From assembly GCA_020632715.1 (NCBI GenBank), contig JACKFA010000003.1, positions 186,001 through 250,000 of the forward strand: a stretch of DNA of 64,000 nucleotides, written 5' to 3'. Positions 1-8,744 of this stretch are shown in pieces. The notes under the pieces were generated by a model. That model was given only the letters and a program-made list of their open reading frames with translations, was not told the origin of the DNA and did no database searches. The stretch's first letter is position 1. Each line of letters opens with the position of its first letter. The DNA is from Deltaproteobacteria bacterium (lineage in GTDB: Bacteria > Myxococcota_A > UBA9042 > PHBI01). The position numbers were made by a program, and so were the translations under genes.

Positions 1-269
1 TTCGAGTCCGTCTCCTCGCCGGCGACGTACATCCGCTTCATCGCGGTGACGACGCGGTCCTTGTAGTCGCCCTTGACCTTCGAGACGTTCTGGTAGGCCT
101 CCCAGAGCTTCACGCAGCGGGAGATCTCGGAGAGATCGGCGGTGTCGGGGGACTTGAAGGCGGTCTTGTCGCAGTCCTCGCCGTGCTTGTCCCACGCGTC
201 GGCGAGCGCCGGGGTGGCGAGGGACACGAGGCCGAGGAGGGCGAGGGCAGAAGAGAGGACGGGACGCAT
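1..269 (-). CDS. Secreted protein of unknown function, N-terminal part (runs off the window)
   Basis: The reverse strand opens with ATG at 269 and stays open to the window edge (about 89 codons). The first 23 residues are a clear Sec signal peptide (MRPVLSSALALLGLV..., cleavage after PALA), followed by a polar mature part (DAWDKHGEDCDKT...) with two cysteines. The track of possible ORFs misses it because the 3' end lies outside the window. It is divergent from the lipoprotein gene at 527, with about 255 nt between them in which I see only a possible promoter. I do not recognise the family. A small periplasmic or exported helical protein is the most that can be said. Confidence 0.7.
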   Translation of the reverse strand, partial: MRPVLSSALALLGLVSLATPALADAWDKHGEDCDKTAFKSPDTADLSEISRCVKLWEAYQNVSKVKGDYKDRVVTAMKRMYVAGEETDS

Positions 270-489
270 CGGTTCTCCGTGGAGCGAGGAGCCGCGGGGG
301 GCTCGGCAGGTCGACGGCCAGGGCGGACAGCCTAGCACCGGCGTTTCGGCGGGGGCAAACGGGCGTTGGGTCGAAGGTGGGAGGAGCCGCGGAGGGCGCC
401 ACCCGGGCTCACAAACGGCGCGCGCGGTCCCGCCATTCCGGCGCCCGCCGCGGATCACGCGCTCGCGGCCTCGGCCACGGAGACAGGCA

Positions 490-518
490 TTGACAAGGGC
501 GCGCGGCCTCGCGACGCT
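490..518 (+). promoter_or_regulatory. Possible sigma-70-type promoter, leaderless
   Basis: A perfect TTGACA (490-495) is followed after 17 nt by GACGCT (513-518), a weak -10. The start codon of the next gene (527) lies only 8 nt beyond the hexamer and has no Shine-Dalgarno sequence, so transcription would begin at or next to the ATG. This is inference from sequence only. Confidence 0.35.
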
Positions 519-526
519 CTCGCGTG

Positions 527-928
527 ATGCGTCCCCTCGACACGGCCCTCGTCCTCGCCGCCGCGCTGCTGCTCTTCGCGCTGCCGGCCGCCGGCGGCTG
601 CGCCGGCGACGCCTTCCAGGGCGACATCCCCGCCTGTCGCTGCGACGTCGAGCTCTGCACGAGCGCGTCGTGCGGCTACGAGCTCCGCCTCGACCCGGGC
701 TGCAACGGGCAGATCGCGAAGGCCGAGGTGCTCATCGACGGCCACCTCGAGTCGGACATCCTCTCGCCGGGGATCTCCGTCATCCCCTGCACGCGCACCG
801 AGCCCGGCGTCGAGTCGCAGATCATCGTGCGCGGCGGCGACTGGGTCTGGGGGCCGCTCGTCGAGCGCTGCACCGACCCCGGCGAGACGCGGCTCCTCGT
901 GCTCCAGTGCATCGAGGCCACGCAGTAG
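527..928 (+). CDS. Small cysteine-rich lipoprotein, function unknown
   Basis: 133 residues from the ATG at 527; a GTG one codon earlier (524) is also possible. A hydrophobic leader (about residues 8-20) ends in AAGGC, so Cys25 is a plausible lipidation site. The mature part is small, acidic and rich in cysteine (about nine more), which suggests disulphide bonds and an extracytoplasmic location. No catalytic motif is visible and I do not recognise the family. It is followed after 69 nt by a second lipoprotein gene in the same direction, but each seems to have its own promoter-like hexamers. Confidence 0.65.
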   Translation: MRPLDTALVLAAALLLFALPAAGGCAGDAFQGDIPACRCDVELCTSASCGYELRLDPGCNGQIAKAEVLIDGHLESDILSPGISVIPCTRTEPGVESQIIVRGGDWVWGPLVERCTDPGETRLLVLQCIEATQ

Positions 929-997
929 CCAGCTCGAGGTGCGCTGGCCTCGGCGGGCTCGGATTGCGCCACAGCCGGAGCGGGGTACGCTGCGGGC

Positions 998-1936
998 ATG
1001 AAGCTCCATCGCGCGACCCTCATCGCTGTCTCGGGTCTCCTCCTCGCGTGCGGTCGCTCCGCGCCCAGCGAGCCAGGGCTGGGCGACGGCGCCACGCCTC
1101 CGTCGGCGGCGGCGTCGTGGAGCCCGTCCGCGGGCTGGGCGACGGCCTATCGGCTGGTGGCGGCGCCGCCGACTCAGGACGGGCCGCTCGACGCGACCTG
1201 GGATCTGACGGCGCCCATCGGGCGGACCGTCCGGGCGATCTGTAGCGACCGAGGCCGAGAGCTCGCGCGCCTCGACGCGAGGATCACGGCGCAGAGTCAG
1301 GGCGCGCGGGTCCGGATGGCGGTGACCCCGGTCGCGGGCGACCCCTTCCAGGTCGCGGTGGCCTGCGCGCTGGCGGCCTGGCCGGAGGGCGCGACGCCGA
1401 CATCGCCGCCGCCGGCGACCTGGCTGCCGGCGCTGCCCGACGGGACCTCGGTCGGTGTGACGGGGGACCGCGCCGCGATCCCGGCGGGGGCGGCCCTCGG
1501 CGTCATGGCGCGGCAGGTCCGGAGCCCGGACCACTGGGAGGAGCTCGGCGAGGCGCTCCCCCTCGGCGGGCGGATCGTCGCCGCCGAGACCCGCTACGGA
1601 GGCGAGCTCGGGGCCTCGGAGGGCGCGCTCGCGATGAGCGACACCGGCGCCATCGCAGACGCCCAGCGGGTCTTCGGGGAGGACGCCCCCGGGCCTCTCG
1701 TGCGGCTCCTCGTCGGGACCGTGTCGCCGTGCGGCGAGACCAGCGGCGCGGCCGAGGACGCGTGCGCGGCAGCCCTCGGCGGGCGCTGCGAGGAGGACGC
1801 GGGCGCCTGGCGCTGCGTCGCGGCGGCCGGGGCGCGCTGCGCCGGCTATGGCGGCGAGATCCCGTGCGCCCGGGGGCTCACCTGCGCGGCGGACGCGACC
1901 ACCGGGCGCAGGGTCTGCGTGACGCCGACTCCCTGA
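998..1936 (+). CDS. Lipoprotein with cysteine-rich C-terminus, function unknown
   Basis: 312 residues. The leader ends in a good lipobox (SGLLLAC, Cys18). The central 200 residues are rich in Ala/Gly/Pro and show no recognised fold. The last 80 residues carry eight or nine spaced cysteines (for example CGETSGAAEDAC and CARGLTCAAD), a pattern seen in myxobacterial secreted proteins with small disulphide modules. The start is supported by TTGCGC, 16 nt, TACGCT (964-991) ending 6 nt before the ATG and by the absence of any Shine-Dalgarno, which again suggests a leaderless message. Function unknown. Confidence 0.65.
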   Translation: MKLHRATLIAVSGLLLACGRSAPSEPGLGDGATPPSAAASWSPSAGWATAYRLVAAPPTQDGPLDATWDLTAPIGRTVRAICSDRGRELARLDARITAQSQGARVRMAVTPVAGDPFQVAVACALAAWPEGATPTSPPPATWLPALPDGTSVGVTGDRAAIPAGAALGVMARQVRSPDHWEELGEALPLGGRIVAAETRYGGELGASEGALAMSDTGAIADAQRVFGEDAPGPLVRLLVGTVSPCGETSGAAEDACAAALGGRCEEDAGAWRCVAAAGARCAGYGGEIPCARGLTCAADATTGRRVCVTPTP

Positions 1937-1999
1937 GCGCGTCGCCAACGCAGCGGTGACTTTCTGGCCGCCTCCGGGCGCGGTGCTAGCCTCGCCGGG

Positions 2000-3889
2000 A
2001 TGGCCGCCCCCTCCCGCCGCGCGCGAGCGCCCGCGCCCGCGCCCGCGCCGAAGCCCGCGCGCCCGCGCCGCCGCTCGCTCCCCGCGCGCGTCGTGATCGG
2101 GCTCGCGAAGGCCGGCCTCGGCCTCGCCCTCCTGCTCGTCCTCGCCTTCTTCGTCCTCGATCGCTACCTCGAGGCGCAGCTCCCCGACGTGCTCTCGCTC
2201 TCGGGCTACCGCCGGAGCATCGCGAAGACCTCGCGCCTCTACGCCGACGACGGCACCGAGCTCCGCGCGTTCCGCACCGAGCGGCGCACCCTCGTGCCGC
2301 TGAGCTCGCTCCCGCCTTATCTCCCGGCCGCCCTCGTCGCCTCGGAGGACCGCACCTTCTACTCCCACGAGGGGCTCGACTACCTCGGCATGGTCCGCGC
2401 GATGATCCGGAACGTCCGCGAGGGCGCCATGAAGGAGGGCGCCTCGACCCTCACCCAGCAGCTCGCGCGCGCCTTCTACCTGACCGCCGACAAGACCCTC
2501 GAGCGGAAGCTCCTCGAGGTCTTCCTCGCGCGGAAGCTCGACCGCCACCTCACGAAGGAGGAGATCCTCGAGCTCTACCTGAACCAGGTCTACTTCGGCG
2601 ACGGCCGCTGGGGCGTCGAGGAGGCCGCGCGCGACTACTTCGGCCACGGCGCGGCCGAGCTCACCCTCGGCGAGGCCACGGCGCTCGTGGCGCTCCTGCC
2701 GTCCCCCGAGCGCCTCTCGCCGCGCGCCGACCTCGCCGCGTGCCTCGCCCGCCGCGAGCGCGTCCTCGGGCTCATGGTCGAGACGGGCGACCTCTCCGCG
2801 AAGGCCGCCCGCGCCGCCGCGAAGGCGCCGCTCGCCCTCGCGCCGCCGCCCGCGGAGCCCGACGGCGCCCCCTGGTTCACGGACGCCGTCCGCCGGCGCC
2901 TCGCGGGCGTCCTCGTCCCCGGACAGCTCGAGCACGACGGGCTCGCCGTGCACACGACCCTCGATCCGCGCGCCCAGGCCGCCCTCGACGCGGCCGTCGC
3001 CGCCGCGGCGCCGGAGCTCGGCGGCTCGGAGGTCGCAGCCGTCGTGCTCGCGCCGCGCTCGCGCCACGTCCTCGCCCTCGTGGGCGGGCGCGACCGCGCC
3101 ACCTCCGCCTACAACCGCGCCGTGCAGGCGCGCCGGCAGTCCGGGAGCACCTTCAAGCCCTTCATCTACGCGGCCGCGCTCGAGGCGGGCCTGGTGTCCC
3201 CCGACAGCGTCGTCTCGAACGCGCCGATCTCGCTCGCCGGTGCCCACGGGCGCTGGCGCCCTCACAACGCCCACCGCGGCGGCCCCGACGAGGTCACCGT
3301 CGAGGACGCGCTCATCGACAGCCTGAACCTGCCCGCCATCCGGACGCTCCAGACCACCGGCCTCGGGCGCGTCACCGACCTCGCGCGCCGCGTGGGGCTC
3401 CGCTCAGCGGTCCCGGCCGACCTCACGGCCGCGCTCGGGAGCGGCTCGGTGAGCGTCATGGAGCTCGCGAACGCCTACGCGACGTTCGCCGCGGGCGGGG
3501 TCTACGCCGAGCCCGTGCTCGTCGCCCGCGTCGAGGACATCGACGGGCGCCTCGTCTACCACGACCCGACCGAGACGACGCGGGCGGTCTCCGCCGAGCT
3601 CGCCGGGCAGGTCACGGCGCTCCTCCGGGAGGTCGTGCAGGAGGGGACGGCGCGGCGGGCGCGCGTCTCGGGTGAGGCCATCGCCGGGAAGACGGGCACG
3701 ACGAACGACGCCCGCGACTGCTGGTTCGTGGGCTATACGGCCGATCTGGTCGCCGCCGTCTGGGTCGGGCGCGACGACGGTGGCCCGCAGCCCGGGCTCA
3801 CCGGCGGGAAGGTGGCGGCGCCCATCTTCGCCGACTTCCTCGCGCGCTATCGCGAGGCGGGCCGGGCGCAGGCGGCGTCGGCCCGGTGA
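2000..3889 (+). CDS. Class A penicillin-binding protein (GT51 glycosyltransferase plus transpeptidase)
   Basis: 629 residues. A short basic, proline-rich cytoplasmic tail (1-30) precedes one membrane anchor (about 31-53). The GT51 domain follows, with SEDRTFYSHEG at 115-125 (catalytic Glu116), EGASTLTQQLAR at 146-157, and the segment ending in YLNQVYFG. The transpeptidase domain has all three penicillin-binding motifs: STFK at 383-386 (nucleophile Ser383), SLN at 441-443 and KTGT at 564-567. It polymerises lipid II and cross-links peptidoglycan in the periplasm. At 629 residues it is short for PBP1A (usually about 750-850), with little after the transpeptidase. There is no Shine-Dalgarno; a GCTAGC hexamer lies 9 nt before the ATG. 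It stands alone, followed by mutM after 37 nt. Confidence 0.92.
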   Translation: MAAPSRRARAPAPAPAPKPARPRRRSLPARVVIGLAKAGLGLALLLVLAFFVLDRYLEAQLPDVLSLSGYRRSIAKTSRLYADDGTELRAFRTERRTLVPLSSLPPYLPAALVASEDRTFYSHEGLDYLGMVRAMIRNVREGAMKEGASTLTQQLARAFYLTADKTLERKLLEVFLARKLDRHLTKEEILELYLNQVYFGDGRWGVEEAARDYFGHGAAELTLGEATALVALLPSPERLSPRADLAACLARRERVLGLMVETGDLSAKAARAAAKAPLALAPPPAEPDGAPWFTDAVRRRLAGVLVPGQLEHDGLAVHTTLDPRAQAALDAAVAAAAPELGGSEVAAVVLAPRSRHVLALVGGRDRATSAYNRAVQARRQSGSTFKPFIYAAALEAGLVSPDSVVSNAPISLAGAHGRWRPHNAHRGGPDEVTVEDALIDSLNLPAIRTLQTTGLGRVTDLARRVGLRSAVPADLTAALGSGSVSVMELANAYATFAAGGVYAEPVLVARVEDIDGRLVYHDPTETTRAVSAELAGQVTALLREVVQEGTARRARVSGEAIAGKTGTTNDARDCWFVGYTADLVAAVWVGRDDGGPQPGLTGGKVAAPIFADFLARYREAGRAQAASAR

Positions 3890-3926
3890 GTGGACGCGAC
3901 CGGACCCTCTCGGATAGCGTCGCGGA

Positions 3927-4832
3927 ATGCCCGAGCTACCCGACGTCGAGCTCTATTGTGCGCGCCTGCGGGCGCTCTACGGCGGCCACGTGCTCGAGGG
4001 GGTGCGACTCGGGAGCCCGTTCCTCCTCCGGAGCGTGAGCCCGCCGCTCTCCGAGGTCGCGGGGAAGCGCGTCCTCGGCTTCTCGCGGCTCGGAAAGCGC
4101 ATCGTCTGGGAGCTCGAGGGCGACCTCTTCATGGTGCTCCACCTGATGATCGCCGGGCGGCTCCACGAGAAGAAGCCCGGCACCAAGGTCCCCGCGAAGG
4201 TGGGGATGGCGGCGTTCGACTTCGCGCACAAGTCGCTCATGCTCACCGAGGCGAACACGCAGAAGCGGGCGTCGCTCCACGTCGTGCGCGGCGCGGACGC
4301 GGTCGCCGACTTCGACCCGGGCGGCCTCGAGGTGCTCGAGATCGGGCGCGACGCCTTCGCCGTGGCGCTCACGGCGAAGAACCACACGCTCAAGCGCGCG
4401 CTCACCGACCCGCGGATCTTCTCGGGCATCGGCAACGCCTACTCCGACGAGATCCTCTGGGAGGCGCGGCTCTCGCCGGTCACGTGGACGACCCGGCTCT
4501 CGGAGGACGAGATCACGCGCCTCTACGAGACGACGAAGGCGGCGCTCGTGCGCTGGTCGGAGCGGCTCGCCGCCGAGGTCGGGGAGGGCTTCCCCGAGAA
4601 GGTGACCGCGTTCCGCCCCGAGATGGCGATGCACGGGAAGTACGGGCAGCCGTGCCCGCGCTGCGGCGACAAGGTGCAGCGGATCCGCTACGCGTCGAAC
4701 GAGACGAACTACTGCGCGACGTGCCAGACGGACGGGAAGCTCCTCGCGGATCGGGGCCTCTCGCGCCTCCTCGGGAAGGACTGGCCGAAGACGCTCGAGG
4801 AGCTCGAGGCGAAGAAGCGGGGGTCCGCGTGA
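3927..4832 (+). CDS. mutM: Formamidopyrimidine-DNA glycosylase (Fpg/MutM family)
   Basis: 301 residues. The protein begins MPELPDVE, which after Met removal gives the N-terminal proline nucleophile and Glu3 of the Fpg/Nei family. A conserved Lys in LGKRIVWEL matches the beta-hairpin lysine. The C-terminal zinc finger has cysteines at 243, 246, 263 and 266 (CPRC...CATC) and ends in the usual CQ pair. It excises oxidised purines such as 8-oxoguanine and nicks the DNA. About 34 residues extend beyond the zinc finger, more than in E. coli MutM. The stop overlaps the next start by 4 nt (GTGA). Nei-type specificity cannot be excluded from sequence alone. Confidence 0.88.
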   Translation: MPELPDVELYCARLRALYGGHVLEGVRLGSPFLLRSVSPPLSEVAGKRVLGFSRLGKRIVWELEGDLFMVLHLMIAGRLHEKKPGTKVPAKVGMAAFDFAHKSLMLTEANTQKRASLHVVRGADAVADFDPGGLEVLEIGRDAFAVALTAKNHTLKRALTDPRIFSGIGNAYSDEILWEARLSPVTWTTRLSEDEITRLYETTKAALVRWSERLAAEVGEGFPEKVTAFRPEMAMHGKYGQPCPRCGDKVQRIRYASNETNYCATCQTDGKLLADRGLSRLLGKDWPKTLEELEAKKRGSA

Positions 4833-5326
4833 GCAAGAAGAAGGACGACGAGGAGCGGGTCGGCGACGGCGAGCGCGCGGCCGCGGACGCCGCGGCCGGC
4901 GACGACGCTGCCACCGAGCCTCTCGTGGCGCGCCTCCACGTCACGGAGGCAGGGAGCGGCGAGCTCCTCCTCGGCTTCGCGATCGTCAACCACGGCGACG
5001 ACGAGGTCACGCTCGAGACGACGACCCCGTTCCTCGACTTCGAGCTCGCCATCGAGTCTCCGGGAGGGCCGCTCGAGGTCCTGCGGAACCCGCGCACGGC
5101 CGAGATCGCGCGCGAGCCGCTGACGCTCCACATCCCGCCCGGGGGTGGGGCCGCGCTCGCGACGCCGGTCTGGCTCACCTTCGACGCCGCGCGGCGCGCC
5201 GCGGAGCCGCCGAACGACCCGTCGTGCTGGGTCGTGCTCGCGCCGCGGCAGGCCGCCACCATCGCCGTGTCGCTCCTCTTCGGCGCGCGGGTCGTCGGGC
5301 CGTGCGTGGAGCGCTACGTGCCCTGA
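4829..5326 (+). CDS. Hypothetical protein with Ig-like/BsuPI-like beta domain
   Basis: 165 residues from a GTG that overlaps the mutM stop codon (GTGA), so translation is probably coupled. Residues 1-28 are a charged, low-complexity leader (KKKDDEERVGDGE...). The rest alternates hydrophobic and polar residues in beta-strand fashion (LLLGFAIVNHGDDEVTLETTT), reminiscent of BsuPI-type or other immunoglobulin-like domains. There is no signal peptide, so it should be cytoplasmic. No catalytic motif. The similarity is only impressionistic. Confidence 0.7.
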   Translation: MSKKKDDEERVGDGERAAADAAAGDDAATEPLVARLHVTEAGSGELLLGFAIVNHGDDEVTLETTTPFLDFELAIESPGGPLEVLRNPRTAEIAREPLTLHIPPGGGAALATPVWLTFDAARRAAEPPNDPSCWVVLAPRQAATIAVSLLFGARVVGPCVERYVP

Positions 5327-5330
5327 CGCC

Positions 5331-5348
5331 CCCGCCCACGCCGGCGGG
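5331..5348. terminator. GC hairpin between convergent genes
   Basis: CCCGCC, 6-nt loop, GGCGGG lies in the 27 nt between the stops of the genes at 5326 and 5354. It has no T-tract. Its position suits a bidirectional terminator. Confidence 0.3.
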
Positions 5349-5353
5349 CCGCC

Positions 5354-5692
5354 TCAAGGACAGCTCGCGCCGGGCTCGCGGCGGAGGTCCTCGAAGCGGA
5401 AGACGGCGCCCGCGTCCCCCGCGCGGGGTCGCAGCGTGATGATCGCGCTCGTGAGCACGTCGGGGCGCGAGGCCGCCTGGTGCGCCTGCGCGATCTCGAT
5501 CTCGCGCCCGTCGGCGGCGCGCGCGACGAGGTCGAGCCGCGCCCCGCCGTAGTCGGCCCCAGCCCCGCGCGACAGGGCCGCGTCGATGACGTAGGTGCCG
5601 CCGGCGCCGAGACCAGCGCGGTCGACGACGCAGACGAGGATACCGCGAGCCCGAGCCGCCGTGGCGCCCGCTTCCTCATGCCCTGACTGCAC
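5354..5692 (-). CDS. Hypothetical protein, start uncertain and possibly frameshifted
   Basis: The reading frame from about 5640 to 5354 has coding-type third positions and a plausible beta-rich sequence (GGTYVIDAALSRG, RLDLVARAADGREIEIA, ending EPGASCP). The only in-frame start is a GTG at 5692. In another frame an ATG at 5679 begins MRKRAPRRLGLAV, which looks like the basic start of a signal peptide and would join the coding frame after a single-base shift near 5640. The gene lies 18 nt downstream of meaB. No family recognised. Confidence 0.4.
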   Translation of the reverse strand: MQSGHEEAGATAARARGILVCVVDRAGLGAGGTYVIDAALSRGAGADYGGARLDLVARAADGREIEIAQAHQAASRPDVLTSAIITLRPRAGDAGAVFRFEDLRREPGASCP

Positions 5693-5710
5693 GCCCGTCG
5701 CGCGCCGCCG

Positions 5711-6660
5711 TCAAGCGCCGGGCCCGCGCTCTGGCGCGAGGCCGGCCGCCGCCGCGAGGAGCGCGCTCAGGGGCGGCGTCGTCGGGGCGCGCGGTGGCGC
5801 GCGCGTGGGCGGCGTCGCGCCCGCCGCGGGCGTCGATGGCGAGCGTGCCGTGGAGCTCGGTCGCGCGGGCGACCGCGTGCTCGACGAGCTGCGCGCGGCG
5901 CCGGCGCGCGAGGGCCGGGCCGTCCGGGGCGCGCGGCGTCGAGGGCGCGCGCGAGGGCGTCCACCCCGTCGCCGGTGTGCGCCGAGGCGAGCACCAGCGG
6001 GACCTCCGGGCGGCCGAGGAGCCCGAGCGCGACGCGCAGATCGCGGAGCGAGCGGCGCGCGATGGCGCCCAGATCGGCCTTGTTCACGACGAGCACCCCG
6101 TCGAGCTCCATGAGGCCGGCCTTGATGAACTGCAGCACGTCGCCGCTCGCGGGCTGGACGACCACCGCCGTCGCGTCCGCGACCGTCGCGACGTCCGTCT
6201 CCGACTGCCCCACGCCGACCGTCTCGACCAGCACCCGATCGTACGCCGCCCGCAGCACGAGCGCCCCCGCGAACGCGCCCGGGGCGAGGCCGCCGAGGCG
6301 GTCGCGCGCCGCCATCGAGCGCACGAAGACGCCGTCGTCGCCCGGCGGGCGATCGATCCGCGCGCGGTCGCCGAGGAACGCGCCCCCCGAGCGGCGCGAG
6401 CTCGGGTCCACCGCGACGACGCCGACGGTCAGGCCGTCTCCGCGCCACGCGCGGACGAGGGCCCCGGCGAGCGTCGACTTCCCGACCCCCGGCGGCCCCG
6501 TGAGCCCGACGATCCGCGCGCCCTCGCGCGGCGAGCCGGCGAGCGCGTCGACGAGCTCCGCGGCGGCCGCCAGATCGGCCGCCCGCTCCGACTCGACGAG
6601 GTTCAGCGCCTCCCGGACGGCCCGCCGTGAGCCGGCGCGGACGTCGTCGGCGAGGGTCAC
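5711..6660 (-). CDS. meaB: MeaB-type G3E GTPase, chaperone of B12-dependent mutase; 3' end frameshifted
   Basis: Starts with GTG at 6660 overlapping the ecm stop (GTGA). The protein has the P-loop GLTGPPGVGKST, the VDPSSRRSGG segment, the ETVGVGQSE switch and the NKAD base-recognition motif. MeaB proteins guard and reactivate methylmalonyl/ethylmalonyl-CoA mutases and help load cobalamin. The 5' frame stops at 5767, but its last 50 codons are Arg/Pro-rich with poor third positions. From about 5925 a second frame is coding-like (RRRRAQLVEHAVARATELHG), and a third frame ends LSALLAAAAGLAPERGPGA at 5711. One or two indels near the 3' end are therefore likely. The end given is the end of the last frame and is an estimate. 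Confidence 0.8.
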
Positions 6661-8660
6661 GCCGCCGCCGCGGACGCCGCCGCCACCTCGGCGATGGCCG
6701 TCATGATGGCGTTCAGGTCGAAGTCGCTCGGCGTGAACACGCGCGCCACCCCGAGCGCGAGGAGCGCCGGGCGGTCGGCCTCGGGGATGATGCCGCCGAC
6801 GACGAGGGGCACGTCGGCCAGATCGCGCGCCCGGAGCGCCGCGAGCACGGCCGGGACGAGCTCGAGGTGGCTCCCCGAGAGGATCGAGAGCCCGACGACG
6901 TGGACCCCCTCCTCCTCGGCCGCGAGCGCGATCTGCGCGGGCGTCAGCCGGATCCCCTCGTAGACGACCTCCATCCCCGCGTCGCGCGCGCGCACGGCGA
7001 TCTGCTCGGCCCCGTTCGAGTGCCCGTCGAGCCCCGGCTTCCCGACGAGGAGCTTGAGCCGCCGCCCGAGGGCGTCCGAGGCCCGGCGGACGGCCGCGCG
7101 CGCCGCCTCGAGCCCGCCCGGGGCGCTCCCATCCGGCGTGGTCACGACCGCGCCGAGCCCCGTCGGGGCGCGGTACTCGCCGAACACCTCGCGCATGACG
7201 GCGCCCCACTCGCCCGTCGTGACGCCGGCGTGCGCCGCGCGGATGCTCGGCTCCATCACGCTCGCGCCCGATTTTGCTGCGTCCCGGAGGGCCTGTAGGG
7301 CCGCCGCGACGTCATTCTTGTTGCGCTGCACACGGTGCGCCTCGAGCCGCGCGATCTGCTCGGCCCCGGCGCCCGCGTCGACCACGAGGATCTGGTCGGC
7401 GCCGCCGCCGTCGCCGCCGGCGAGCGGGGAGGGCGCGCTCTCCTCGAAGCAGTTCACCCCGACGACCTTCTGCTCGCCGCGCTCGATGCGCGCGAGCCGC
7501 TCCGCGTTCGCGACGACGAGCCGCTCCTTCATGGCGCCGCTCGCGACGGCCGCGATGACGCCGCCTTCGGCCTCGATCCAGGCCATCTCGCGCCGCACGT
7601 CGGCGGCGAGCTCCTCCTCGAGGGCGGTCACGGCGCTGCTGCCGTCGAAGAGGTCGTCGTGCTCGAGGAGATCGGTCTCGAACGCCATGATCTGCTGGAG
7701 CCGGAGCGACCACTGCTGGTCCCACGGGCGCGGCAGGCCGAGCGCCTCGTTCCACGCCGGGAGCTGCACCGCGCGCGCGCGCGCCCGCTTCGAGAGCACG
7801 ACGCCGAGCATCTCGAGGGCGATGCGGTAGACGTTGTTCTCGGGCTGCTGCTCGGTGAGGCCGAGGCTGTTGACCTGCACACCGTAGCGGAAGCGGCGGA
7901 GCCGCGGGTCGGCGACGCCGTAGCGGTCCTGCAGGAGCTCGTCCCAGAGGTCGCCCATGACGCGGAGCTTCACCATCTCCGTGACGAAGCGGATCCCCGC
8001 GTTCACGAAGAACGAGATGCGGCCGGCCACCTCGGGGAACAAGGCGGCGTCGACGTCCTCACGGGCGCGCACCGCGTCGAGCAGCGTCAGCGCGTTCGCG
8101 AGCGCGTAGCTCACCTCGAGGACCGGCGTCGCGCCCGCCTCCTGGAGGTGATAGCTGCACACGTTCACGGGGTTCCACTTCGGGAGCTCGCGCACCGTGA
8201 ACGCGATGACGTCGGTCTGGAGGCGCAGCGACGCCTCGGGCGGCAGCATGTAGGTCCCGCGCGAGAGGAACTCCTTCACGAGGTCGTTCTGGGTCGTCCC
8301 GAGGAGGTCCCTCCGGTCGGCGCCCTGGCGCTCGGCGGCGGCCACGTAGAGCGCGAGCAGCCACGGCGCCGTCGCGTTGATGGTCATCGACGTGTTCATC
8401 CGCGACAGCGGGATCCCGTCGAAGAGGGTCTCCATGTCGGGGAGCGCGCCGATGGGCACGCCGACCTTGCCGACCTCGCCGAGGGCCTCGGGGGCGTCGG
8501 CGTCGTAGCCGGTCTGCGTCGGGAGGTCGAACGCGACCGAGAGCCCGGTCTGCCCGCGCGCGAGGTTCTCGCGGTAGAGGGCGTTCGACGCGGCGGCCGA
8601 GCTGTGCCCCGAGTAGGTGCGGATGAGCCAGGGGCGGTCGGGCTTGTCGCGGCTCGTCAT
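6657..8660 (-). CDS. ecm: B12-dependent acyl-CoA mutase, MeaA/ethylmalonyl-CoA mutase type
   Basis: 667 residues. The N-terminal 510 form the substrate-binding TIM barrel (RTYSGHSSAAASN, DLPTQTGYDADAP, MNTSMTINATAPW, EVFGEYRAPTG). The C-terminal cobalamin domain starts near 533 with the base-off motif DGHSNG (cobalt ligand His547), LSILSGSH and VVGG. It is a single-chain enzyme without the longer N-terminal extension of methylmalonyl-CoA mutase large subunits, and the N-terminal wording is that of MeaA. Ecm converts (2R)-ethylmalonyl-CoA to methylsuccinyl-CoA. The neighbour ccr makes its substrate and meaB is its chaperone, which supports Ecm over methylmalonyl- or isobutyryl-CoA mutase. It overlaps meaB by 4 nt and follows ccr after 84 nt. 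Confidence 0.85.
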   Translation of the reverse strand: MTSRDKPDRPWLIRTYSGHSSAAASNALYRENLARGQTGLSVAFDLPTQTGYDADAPEALGEVGKVGVPIGALPDMETLFDGIPLSRMNTSMTINATAPWLLALYVAAAERQGADRRDLLGTTQNDLVKEFLSRGTYMLPPEASLRLQTDVIAFTVRELPKWNPVNVCSYHLQEAGATPVLEVSYALANALTLLDAVRAREDVDAALFPEVAGRISFFVNAGIRFVTEMVKLRVMGDLWDELLQDRYGVADPRLRRFRYGVQVNSLGLTEQQPENNVYRIALEMLGVVLSKRARARAVQLPAWNEALGLPRPWDQQWSLRLQQIMAFETDLLEHDDLFDGSSAVTALEEELAADVRREMAWIEAEGGVIAAVASGAMKERLVVANAERLARIERGEQKVVGVNCFEESAPSPLAGGDGGGADQILVVDAGAGAEQIARLEAHRVQRNKNDVAAALQALRDAAKSGASVMEPSIRAAHAGVTTGEWGAVMREVFGEYRAPTGLGAVVTTPDGSAPGGLEAARAAVRRASDALGRRLKLLVGKPGLDGHSNGAEQIAVRARDAGMEVVYEGIRLTPAQIALAAEEEGVHVVGLSILSGSHLELVPAVLAALRARDLADVPLVVGGIIPEADRPALLALGVARVFTPSDFDLNAIMTAIAEVAAASAAAA

Positions 8661-8744
8661 GGCGCCGATCTCCGTCTCTCGTGGGAGGGGCCGGGCGCCC
8701 GCGCGACCGCGGACGCGCCGGCGGGCGCGCGAACGGCGCGGGCC

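Noticed and set aside
6657..8660. Classical methylmalonyl-CoA mutase large subunit
   Set aside because: The N-terminus and length fit MeaA/Ecm, and ccr is the adjacent gene; no small subunit gene is present. Not fully excluded.
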